From a bacterium (GTDB lineage Bacteria > Patescibacteriota > Minisyncoccia > Phycocordibacterales > UBA1550), in assembly GCA_021812665.1 (NCBI GenBank), contig JAKAMX010000010.1:1-20760 (forward strand): a DNA stretch of 20,760 bases, in the 5' to 3' direction. Of this stretch, positions 15,633-20,760 are shown one piece after another. The translations under genes were made by a program, and so were the position numbers. The stretch's first letter is position 1. Each line of letters opens with the position of its first letter. The notes under the pieces were generated by a model. That model was not told where the DNA came from. It saw nothing but the letters and a program-made list of their open reading frames with translations, and made no database searches.

Positions 15633-16187
15633 CTAAATTATAACATGCGCAAAGAGTATTGCTATATATGCGGTCCAGATAAACGAGGACTCAATATGTA
15701 TAAACTTGTTCCCTCTGAGGTGAGAGTACACGGAGTTCAACACCGCAAAAGCAAATCCGACCATCATAAGGACCAAAATGCCTGGGTAGCTGACGGTGAG
15801 CATAAGTGCGAGAAGTAGTTCGGCACCTTTTTCCATAAATCCACCACGGTAACGCGAATAGGCCTTAAATAGTACAAATAGCAGGATCGACAATGCAAAA
15901 GATATCGCAATGCTCATCCAAAAGTTGGTCCACGCATAATGTGCAAAATACGGCATTTTGATATAGGTACCGGTTGCGTCCGAAAGCTTCCACACATGAT
16001 ATTGACCCCACGTAATAAACGCACCGATAAAAATATTGAATGACGCAACAATGAGCGCAATTTTAGCGAAAGAAATATCTTTGACCCACAGCGGTCGATA
16101 GTAGCGAATCGTAATGAGCACTACGAGCAAAATTCGCAAAATCAAAACAATTGCGTTTAGGTTTGAAAAAATAAAATTGAGAATCAT
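15633..16187 (-). CDS. Polytopic membrane protein of unknown function in the pilus operon
   Basis: 184 residues, with about five predicted transmembrane helices (about 5-27, 42-62, 87-110, 124-147 and 165-184) and short charged loops (RYYRPLWVKD, KAYSRYRGGFMEKG). I see no prepilin peptidase features: no GxGD motif, no paired Asp, no zinc cysteines. It resembles no pilus component I recognise. It lies between the pilin gene and pilB, separated from the pilin by a hairpin terminator and only 3 nt from pilB. It could be an accessory assembly factor or an unrelated membrane protein trapped in the locus. Confidence 0.75.
   Translation of the reverse strand: MILNFIFSNLNAIVLILRILLVVLITIRYYRPLWVKDISFAKIALIVASFNIFIGAFITWGQYHVWKLSDATGTYIKMPYFAHYAWTNFWMSIAISFALSILLFVLFKAYSRYRGGFMEKGAELLLALMLTVSYPGILVLMMVGFAFAVLNSVYSHLRGNKFIHIESSFIWTAYIAILFAHVII
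15637..15645 (-). promoter_or_regulatory. Possible internal promoter of pilB
   Basis: Extended -10 box TGTTATAAT on the minus strand, 7 nt upstream of the pilB ATG and overlapping the last codons of the membrane protein gene. No convincing -35. It fits the leaderless pattern seen at ychF, the receiver gene and the fibre-like gene. Confidence 0.45.
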
Positions 16188-16256
16188 AATTTATTGTTGT
16201 GTTACTTTCAGGCCCTGTCGTTTTGATAGTATAACCCACATACTAAATAGCACAAA

Positions 16257-16287
16257 CAAAAACACCCCCACTCGTGGGGTGTTTTTG
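16257..16287 (-). terminator. Rho-independent terminator after the pilin gene
   Basis: A 12-bp perfect stem (16257-16268 with 16276-16287) containing four G-C pairs in a row near the 7-nt loop. On the minus strand it is followed by a T-rich run (GTTTTTGTTTGTG). It starts 19 nt after the pilin stop. It would end most pilin transcripts and reduce expression of the downstream assembly genes relative to the pilin. On the plus strand there is also a T run, so weak bidirectional action is possible. Confidence 0.82.
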
Positions 16288-16305
16288 CTTGAGAGAGAGT
16301 CGTCG

Positions 16306-17028
16306 TTAGAAATTATTTGCGATACCAAGAATCTTGAGGTTGGTACCAACTTCGTAGAAGTTTGGATTGTCACCACCATCTGATACGCGCTTGTCGTCGG
16401 TAACAGTATACGCAGTACTCTCGAGTGCTGCATCAATCTCAAACGCTAGAGGAGACTGTGAACATGCATAACGATAGAAGTAGCTTGCATTTGAAAGACT
16501 TGTAGCTGAGTCTCCTCCTCCCAAAGTGTTGAGTGGGTCAACAGGAATGTTTGAGATTGGGGATCCTCCTGTCAAACCACTAAAGTTGACAGGAATCCAT
16601 CCTGTTCCATCGGTCAATGATGCGGCTGCTGCAGTTGTAGGTTGTGCTGCTGCGGCATAAGTAACAGCACCATCAAGGTTAGTTGCGGTAATTGCAACAG
16701 AATTGGTGCCGGTCGAAGGAACCGAGTAGAAAATCTTAACTGACCCCGATGGAGCAGCATCGTTTGCAGAAGCGAAACAAGCTAAGTTTGATGAAATGCC
16801 TCCCAAATATGGAGTTGCAGTGCTCGTCAAATAAAGACCTATCGCTGTTTTGATTGTACTCAAATCTGATATACGCTGAGCATCGCGCGACTTCTTTAAT
16901 GTTTCTGCAGGGTTCAATACGAGCACCAAAGCAACTGAAAGAACTGCCAAGATGGCGATCACAATCAAAAGCTCGAGCAGGGTGAATCCCGCCTTACTAT
17001 TTTTTCTCATAGAATACGTGTGTTTCAT
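16306..17028 (-). CDS. Type IV pilin, likely the major subunit
   Basis: 240 residues with a model prepilin site: basic leader (MKHTYSMRKNSKAG), cut after G14, then FTLLELLIVIAILAVLSVAL with Phe +1 and Glu +5. The helix continues as NPAETLKKSRDAQRISDLST, as in GspG-type pilins. The head (about 75-240) is Ala/Thr/Ser/Gly-rich with two Cys (C84 and C189) that could close a loop, and with SPISNIPVDPLNT, often seen in CPR pilins. It is taken as the major pilin because it is the first gene, has the strongest promoter context and is followed by a strong terminator. An internal ATG at residue 7 would give a shorter leader. Confidence 0.9.
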   Translation of the reverse strand: MKHTYSMRKNSKAGFTLLELLIVIAILAVLSVALVLVLNPAETLKKSRDAQRISDLSTIKTAIGLYLTSTATPYLGGISSNLACFASANDAAPSGSVKIFYSVPSTGTNSVAITATNLDGAVTYAAAAQPTTAAAASLTDGTGWIPVNFSGLTGGSPISNIPVDPLNTLGGGDSATSLSNASYFYRYACSQSPLAFEIDAALESTAYTVTDDKRVSDGGDNPNFYEVGTNLKILGIANNF

Positions 17029-17060
17029 TTATAAAAATTAATAATTACCAATGCCCTATC

Positions 17061-17088
17061 ATTATAGCAAAGTGCCAAAAATCAACAA
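17061..17088 (-). promoter_or_regulatory. Promoter of the pilin gene
   Basis: On the minus strand, -35 TTGTTG (17083-17088), 16-nt spacer, perfect -10 TATAAT (17061-17066). The ATG at 17028 is 32 nt downstream of the -10 box, so this transcript has a short AT-rich leader of roughly 25 nt, without an evident Shine-Dalgarno. Confidence 0.65.
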
Positions 17089-17134
17089 GGAGGACTTCCT
17101 GCTCGTCGCCAGCCCTCTATAACTATTGAAATCG

Positions 17135-17163
17135 TTGTTGTTAGCAATATAAGCTGATATAAT
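17135..17163 (+). promoter_or_regulatory. Promoter of the pilMN operon
   Basis: -35 TTGTTG (17135-17140), 17-nt spacer, -10 TATAAT (17158-17163) with a TGn extension (TGATATAAT). It is divergent from the pilin promoter, with 46 bp between the two -35 boxes, which share the sequence TTGTTG. Transcription would begin near 17170, before the first start candidate at 17191. Confidence 0.68.
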
Positions 17164-17190
17164 TATTGTGTAAACTAGGATTCGACAAAA

Positions 17191-18531
17191 TTGGCAATGA
17201 ACATTCTAAACCTCCTCATAAAAGAAAAGCGTGTTGCTGGAATCGAGATCAGCGATCGAATTATTCGCGTTGCTTTTTTTCGACGCCGAGCGACAATCGA
17301 CTTACATGAAGCAGCAGGAGTGGGGCGTCTCCCCAAGCAAGAACTCATTCTTATTGAAGAAGCCCTCAATGATGGTTTGGTCCGCGGCGGAGCAGTCATC
17401 GATAAGGAACTTCTCGGAAAGACCATTGGGGATATTTGGGTAAAAGAAAAAATTGAAGCCACCTACGCAATCGTCTCTATCCCCGAGAACAACATATATT
17501 CTCATCTATTCTCGTTCCCCAAGACCCTCAATGAAACAGCTCTTGCAGACGCCGTAGCGCTTACGATTAATTTTCAACTTCCAGTTAAAAAAGAGGATTC
17601 TTATGTCGGATGGGAGCGCACGCAAGACCCCCATGCAATAAATGAGGTTTTAATATCGGCAGTACCACGTACAATCGCAAACGATTATGTTGAAGCACTG
17701 CGCATGGGGGGTATAAAGATTCTCGCGCTCGAACCGCATCTCGCAAGCATAGCGCGAGCAATCGAACTCGAGCCCGGCGTCGCTACGCTACTCCATAAAA
17801 TAAATGATGATGGAAGCGCCACGATCTTTGTCCTTCGAGATGGATCGTTGCACTTTACTCGCACAATACCCGCATCGTTTGTAAAAAATGAGAATTTTCT
17901 CGCAAGCGAAATTGAACGCATAAAAATCTCATTTGAATCAGATAAGAAAATATCGATTGTAGTCAAACCGCTTGCTGAAGCGGGCCTAGCGGCAGAACTT
18001 TTAAAATACCCAGAGCTACAAGCACTCACTAGGGAGCAACACGTAAAATGGTTAATCTCTCTCGGCGCAGCGGTTCGTGGTGAAATGCCGGAAGGACAGG
18101 ACACCCACATCAGCCTTTTGTCTGTCGGTACCGCAGAAGCGTACGCGTTTCAAAAAGCAACGACTTTCATTACCCTTATGCGCAACATGATTATTGGTGT
18201 ATCGATCTTCTTTGTGCTGGCATTCGTTGCGACATATTTCTTTGTTTTTTACCTATCCCACACAGCCACGAGGACAGACTCGGGGATTCTTGCGCGGCCA
18301 TTCTCCCCTGACATGCTCAAGAACGAGGCGCTCGTTAAAAATGTAAACTCATTAACAGCGGCTTCGCAGGTCATTTTGTCCACAACTCCTTCTTGGAACG
18401 TCCTCCTAGAAGAGATAAACACACGCGTCATTCCCGGAGTACTTATTTCAAATTTTACCGTTACATCAGTAAGTGACCCGATACTCATGGTTGGTACGGC
18501 AAAGGACCGCAACACCATTAATCTTTTTTAA
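17191..18531 (+). CDS. pilM: PilM-PilN fusion, interrupted by an in-frame TAA in the PilN part
   Basis: 446 residues up to the TAA at 18529-18531. Residues 5-320 form an actin-like PilM domain: GIEISDRIIRVAFF (phosphate-1-like), SIPENNIYSHLFSFP, an AVPR segment and a second lobe ending LISLGAAVRGEMPEG. A transmembrane helix (about 331-355) and a PilN-like periplasmic domain follow, with PSWNVLLEEINTRVIPGVLI and GTAKDRNTINLF at the break. Separate PilM and PilN are usual, so the fusion is notable. The next 42 codons in the same frame continue the PilN consensus (see 18532-18660). The start is TTG 17191, with AGGA 10 nt upstream, or ATG 17197. PilM and PilN form the inner-membrane alignment complex that links PilB/PilC to the periplasmic parts. 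Confidence 0.88.
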   Translation: MAMNILNLLIKEKRVAGIEISDRIIRVAFFRRRATIDLHEAAGVGRLPKQELILIEEALNDGLVRGGAVIDKELLGKTIGDIWVKEKIEATYAIVSIPENNIYSHLFSFPKTLNETALADAVALTINFQLPVKKEDSYVGWERTQDPHAINEVLISAVPRTIANDYVEALRMGGIKILALEPHLASIARAIELEPGVATLLHKINDDGSATIFVLRDGSLHFTRTIPASFVKNENFLASEIERIKISFESDKKISIVVKPLAEAGLAAELLKYPELQALTREQHVKWLISLGAAVRGEMPEGQDTHISLLSVGTAEAYAFQKATTFITLMRNMIIGVSIFFVLAFVATYFFVFYLSHTATRTDSGILARPFSPDMLKNEALVKNVNSLTAASQVILSTTPSWNVLLEEINTRVIPGVLISNFTVTSVSDPILMVGTAKDRNTINLF

Positions 18532-18660
18532 AAGTCACTCGCCTCGTCTGATTATGTTACCGCTGTCGATTTGCCAATAACCAACATCGAAAAGAAGGCC
18601 GATATTCCATTTACTCTTTCGTTCCGGATAAAGGATCCGAACATGATATACAATAAATAA
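18532..18660 (+). pseudogene. In-frame continuation of the PilN domain after the premature TAA
   Basis: Reading past the TAA in the same frame gives KSLASSDYVTAVDLPITNIE and then a segment ending ADIPFTLSFRIKDPNMIYNK, before TAA at 18658-18660. This matches the usual PilN C-terminus (F-K-x-x-L, then V-x-L-P-I-x-N-x-x-K-K-A-D-I-x-F-T-L). The real-looking stop lies 2 nt before the pilO ATG, the spacing expected between the genes of an operon. The break can be a nonsense mutation, a base error at the T6A4 run (T at 18529 changed to A would read F-K-K-S-L), or stop readthrough. Confidence 0.8.
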
Positions 18661-18662
18661 TT

Positions 18663-19220
18663 ATGTTTACTCTCAAAAATCTTCTTGTTGTTATCGGACG
18701 CGCAGCGCTCATCTCACTCGGCGCAATCTTTATCGCAAGTATTGCGATCTTCTTTCTCTCATCCCAGATAAAACGCATGTCTGATGCTGTTGCCCTCAAT
18801 CATCGACTGGAAAGCGAGCTTCAAAAACGCACGGGGCTCATTGAGGTGCTAAAACATGACTCTCAGATCGTTGGAACCAACAATACGCTGATCCAAAACG
18901 CGTTTGCCCCAGCAGATAACATTCTTGGCTTCATCAACACACTCGACTCTCTTGCTGCAAAAAATTCTATTACACAGACATACAATTTTGAAGTACCCGT
19001 TCCCTCTCCTATCGCTGCGCCATTTCCTATTTCAACGATTGGATACACAAATCGCTTTGATTCGACACTGCAGGGGTTCACCGGCTACATAAAGCAATTC
19101 AACAAGCTTCCCTACTACACCAAAATTGATGGATTTACTATTGCATCTCAAGACAAACTTGGGTGGACAGGATCCGCAACAATAACGTACCACGCAACCC
19201 TCTACAGTAACGCACAATAA
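18663..19220 (+). CDS. pilO: PilO-like pilus alignment protein
   Basis: 185 residues: a short cytoplasmic N-terminus, one transmembrane helix (about 12-33), a coiled-coil segment (about 35-65, with NHRLESELQKRTGLIEVLKH) and a ferredoxin-like periplasmic domain (about 80-185). The motif FTGYIKQFNKLPYYTKIDGF (about 139-158) is typical of PilO/GspM-type proteins. PilO pairs with PilN in the inner membrane and transmits pilus motor state. The ATG is 2 nt after the stop that ends the intact PilN reading frame, so the two are probably translationally linked. The symbol rests on domain pattern and gene order; sequence identity to characterised PilO would be low. Confidence 0.85.
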   Translation: MFTLKNLLVVIGRAALISLGAIFIASIAIFFLSSQIKRMSDAVALNHRLESELQKRTGLIEVLKHDSQIVGTNNTLIQNAFAPADNILGFINTLDSLAAKNSITQTYNFEVPVPSPIAAPFPISTIGYTNRFDSTLQGFTGYIKQFNKLPYYTKIDGFTIASQDKLGWTGSATITYHATLYSNAQ

Positions 19221-19229
19221 AATAACACC

Positions 19230-19817
19230 ATGGACACACAGAGCACAAAAATTCAACTATTAACCCGAAAAGTAAAGTCTCCTAATTTTATTTACTCGTC
19301 TATCTTTTTCCTCTTTATAGCTATTGTTGTTGTTTTATTTTTCCTTTCAACCAACTTTATCGTCACCAATATTAATAAAATATTTTCACCCACCGATAGT
19401 GGCACTACTCAAGCGCTTGATCTAAATGGTTATGAGCTTGTTGCAAAGAGATTGGGTTTCTCATTTAGTACCACAACTTCATCAACGCTGCTGACGTCAA
19501 AAGAAGCTGCTTCGCAAAATACAGCGATAAGCACACCACTGAAAACATCTCTTTCTATCCGCATACTAAACAGCACCACGGTGGTGGGCAGCGCATCAGC
19601 ACTCAGCAAACAACTCGAGGCTGCAGGTTTCTCAAAAGCAAACACTGGCAACCAAAAGAAGATTGCTTCGACAACAACGATTCAGCTCAAGGATTCTGCA
19701 AAATTTTATGCTGAGACACTAAGGAATATAGTAAAGAATACATACCCGAACACATCGATCATCGACGCTCCGGCAGGAACCACCTCTGATGTAACTATTG
19801 TAATAGGTAAACAATAG
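19230..19817 (+). CDS. Single-pass membrane protein with a LytR_C domain, in the PilP position
   Basis: 195 residues. One transmembrane helix (about 20-45) is followed by a Ser/Thr-rich linker (about 50-105) and a LytR_C-type domain (about 107-193) with SIRILNSTTVVGSASALSKQ, LEAAGFS and the ending TSDVTIVIGKQ. In Firmicutes and Actinobacteria LytR_C domains are appended to LCP cell-wall ligases; here the LCP catalytic part is absent, so cell-wall binding rather than catalysis is the best guess. It follows PilO by 9 nt, the place of PilP in the canonical pilMNOP order. CPR cells with Gram-positive-like envelopes lack the PilQ secretin, so a wall-binding protein may replace PilP. That is inference. 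It converges with the next gene with a 2-nt gap. Confidence 0.8.
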   Translation: MDTQSTKIQLLTRKVKSPNFIYSSIFFLFIAIVVVLFFLSTNFIVTNINKIFSPTDSGTTQALDLNGYELVAKRLGFSFSTTTSSTLLTSKEAASQNTAISTPLKTSLSIRILNSTTVVGSASALSKQLEAAGFSKANTGNQKKIASTTTIQLKDSAKFYAETLRNIVKNTYPNTSIIDAPAGTTSDVTIVIGKQ

Positions 19818-19819
19818 AA

Positions 19820-20047
19820 CTATCCTCTCAGCGCCTTTTGGATCTCGTGCTGGTGAGCGCGCATAACCTCCATTGAAGCCGCCATCTCCGAACGTCCCGC
19901 CTTTGTCTTTGCTTTTATTTCTTCTCCAATCTTCTTAAAAAGTTCAGGGTTTTTTTCGACGATTGCGATGATTTGGTCGATCTGCTCTTCGGGAACACCC
20001 TTCAATTGAGACTTGATTACTTTTTTTAGAATAAATTCCTTAAACAT
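19820..20047 (-). CDS. Small helical protein of unknown function
   Basis: 75 residues, mostly amphipathic helix: FKEFILKKVIKSQLKGVPEE, an acidic middle (QIDQIIAIVEKNPELFKKIG) and a C-terminal helix with SMEVMRAHQHEIQKAL. No signal peptide or membrane helix. The protein pattern looks familiar from small conserved CPR proteins, but no function is known to me. A CATAAT box lies 9 nt before the ATG, which could be another leaderless -10. A GGAGG sequence is present but 16 nt upstream, too far for a normal Shine-Dalgarno. Confidence 0.7.
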   Translation of the reverse strand: MFKEFILKKVIKSQLKGVPEEQIDQIIAIVEKNPELFKKIGEEIKAKTKAGRSEMAASMEVMRAHQHEIQKALRG

Positions 20048-20158
20048 AAAATATAAATTATGACCTCCGAGCTAGTAATGTTCGACATATTTGTCTTCAT
20101 CCCAGTGTCGGGGTGCCGAGAATCGAACTCGGGCTACCTCATTTCATTTATTACAGAG

Positions 20159-20229
20159 TCGGGGTGCCGAGAATCGAACTCGGGCTACAAACACCCCATG
20201 CTCGCGTACTACCACTATACTACACCCCG
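20159..20229 (-). tRNA. tRNA-Pro (anticodon GGG)
   Basis: The minus strand folds as a cloverleaf: acceptor CGGGGTG pairs with CACCCCG; the D arm is GTATAGTGGTAGTAC; the anticodon stem CGAGC/GTTTG has loop ATGGGGT, which places GGG at 34-36; the T arm is CGAGTTCGATTCTCG with the conserved GTTCGATTC; the discriminator is A. The 3' CCA is not encoded (ACT follows), so it must be added by a nucleotidyltransferase. Leader and trailer are complementary for 14 bp beyond the acceptor stem. Confidence 0.9.
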
Positions 20230-20260
20230 ACTCTGTAATAAATTTGATCGCGTACGCCAC

Positions 20261-20326
20261 TATATCGTCAAGCGAGTAGCGTCGCAAACATAGCAATGTT
20301 TATGACGTACGAGTGCCGACGATATA
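20261..20326. other. Structured, gene-free interval upstream of tRNA-Pro
   Basis: There is no convincing gene between the tRNA (20229) and the last coding region (20421). The interval contains a nested imperfect hairpin: outer arms TATATCGTC (20261-20269) and GACGATATA (20318-20326), inner arms CGTC/GACG (20280-20283, 20304-20307) and AAACAT/ATGTTT (20286-20291, 20296-20301) around loop AGCA. It may be a structured RNA leader or an insertion remnant within the broken tRNA. Confidence 0.4.
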
Positions 20327-20420
20327 TGGTAATCCATATACTACACCCCGATACTGAGATTAAAACTACATCCCGAAACACAGCCCATAATAGCCGATTC
20401 TCCTCTTTAACGCAAAACGT

Positions 20421-20760
20421 CTATAGCGCGGTCGTATGCGCGCTTGCGGCACTAATACATTCATTGTATGCACGCACTCCCGCGTTGTAGGTTGCAACAT
20501 TTGTTCGCGTTGATTCAACGAGCGCATTGTATGACGGTATCAACGCATTGAATTCATTTACATAGGTATTGTAATTGGGATCGTTCTGTGCCGTCGCGTC
20601 GATTTGCGCTTTTTTTGCATCAAGTTGCAAACGAAGATTTGTAATCGTTATGTTGTCAGCATCGATACGCTCCTTTAATTGGTTATCGATAACAGGGCAC
20701 GCTGAGCGCGGCATACCAAAGCTCTGCACTGCAAGCCATGTATTGCGACCCTGGTACATG
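20421..20760 (-). CDS. C-terminal part of an unidentified protein (5' end outside window)
   Basis: The frame is open to the window edge on the minus strand and ends in TAG at 20421-20423. The visible 112 residues begin with MYQGRNTWLAVQSFGMP, contain two isolated Cys, and then a long helical segment (about 25-95) with a heptad-like pattern (NLRLQLDAKKAQIDATAQ, later YNALVESTRTNVATYNAGV), ending in YNECISAASAHTTAL. The Met at 20759 may be internal. It looks like a coiled-coil tail of a secreted or surface protein. I do not recognise it. Confidence 0.6.
   Translation of the reverse strand, partial: MYQGRNTWLAVQSFGMPRSACPVIDNQLKERIDADNITITNLRLQLDAKKAQIDATAQNDPNYNTYVNEFNALIPSYNALVESTRTNVATYNAGVRAYNECISAASAHTTAL

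Larger units (their letters stand above)
20103..20356. repeat. Nested tRNA-like repeats around tRNA-Pro
   Basis: The 31-bp segment 20107-20137 is an exact copy of 20158-20188 (the T-arm and 3' acceptor strand of the tRNA). At the other end, 20337-20351 repeats 20216-20230 (15 bp, the 5' acceptor strand and start of the D arm). The outer ends 20103-20115 and 20344-20356 are inverted repeats (12/13 pairs). Inside, 20146-20166 and 20223-20243 are a perfect 21-bp inverted repeat extending the tRNA acceptor stem. So a complete tRNA lies between a 5' half and a 3' half of a similar tRNA. The outer halves do not form an anticodon stem together and are probably remnants. Confidence 0.8.

Noticed and set aside
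18529..18531. Alternative genetic code
   Set aside because: TAA ends many intact genes here, and TGA ends the fimT-like gene, so neither is generally reassigned.
18520..18540. Programmed -1 or +1 frameshift at the T6A4 run
   Set aside because: Both shifted frames stop within 20 codons without PilN-like sequence; only the original frame continues the conserved domain.
20107..20188. 31-bp direct repeats as a CRISPR array
   Set aside because: Only two copies with a 20-nt gap, both are the T-arm and 3' acceptor part of a tRNA, and no cas gene is nearby.
20107..20188. attL/attR of an integrated element at the tRNA 3' end
   Set aside because: The repeats are only 51 bp apart and enclose nothing but a short spacer; no integrase is in the window.
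20138..20336. Outer tRNA halves as a functional split or intron-containing tRNA-Pro
   Set aside because: The halves cannot form an anticodon stem or loop with each other, and the interval contains a complete second tRNA.

Overview
The window looks like a chromosomal segment of a Candidate Phyla Radiation (Patescibacteria, probably Parcubacteria-type) bacterium. This is inferred from gene content and protein style: a compact type IV pilus locus with many short minor pilins, a LytR_C single-pass protein next to PilMNO-type genes, kinases with HAMP coiled-coil linkers, a YerC/TrpR-like repressor, and many genes that appear to be expressed from leaderless mRNAs. No rRNA or marker tree was available to confirm this. 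The genetic code is ordinary: both TAA and TGA are used as stops (the fimT-like gene ends in TGA), which argues against the UGA=Gly code of Gracilibacteria/Absconditabacteria.

Layout from left to right. (1) 1-1535, plus strand: the C-terminal end of an unidentified protein, then a MacB/FtsX-type ABC permease. (2) 1559-2036: a TrpR/YerC-like repressor gene preceded by a near-perfect 36-bp palindrome, with a half copy of it just after the stop. (3) 2056-3153, minus: YchF. (4) 3201-8146, minus: a five-gene sensory cluster made of a single-domain response regulator, a dCache-HAMP sensor with no output domain, a family 3 solute-binding protein, a PAS histidine kinase, and a second single-domain regulator with its own promoter. 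(5) 8202-17028, minus: the type IV pilus operon, with a pilin, a polytopic membrane protein, PilB, PilC, FimT/GspH-, PilV-, PilW- and PilX-like minor pilins. Inserted among the minor pilins are a secreted phage-tail-fibre-like protein and a secreted Cys-rich repeat protein. (6) 17191-19817, plus, divergent from the pilin: a PilM-PilN fusion interrupted by one in-frame TAA, PilO, and a LytR_C protein in the place where PilP would be expected. (7) 19820-20047: a small conserved-looking helical protein. (8) 20103-20356: a tRNA-Pro(GGG) flanked by duplicated tRNA halves and nested inverted repeats. (9) 20421-20760: the C-terminal part of an unknown coiled-coil protein.

How they may work together: PilB, PilC and the PilMNO-type genes form a pilus assembly machine. 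The minor pilins would make a tip complex like GspHIJK/PilVWX. The tail-fibre-like and Cys-rich proteins sit among the minor pilin genes and are good candidates for tip adhesins that replace PilY1. The adjacent sensory cluster, which has single-domain regulators but no DNA-binding output, could control pilus activity in a chemotaxis-like way. Prepilin peptidase and PilT are not in the window. The most notable observations are the fibre-like protein in the pilus operon, the premature stop inside the conserved PilN part, the repeated TATAAT boxes 7-10 nt before start codons, and the nested tRNA repeats.
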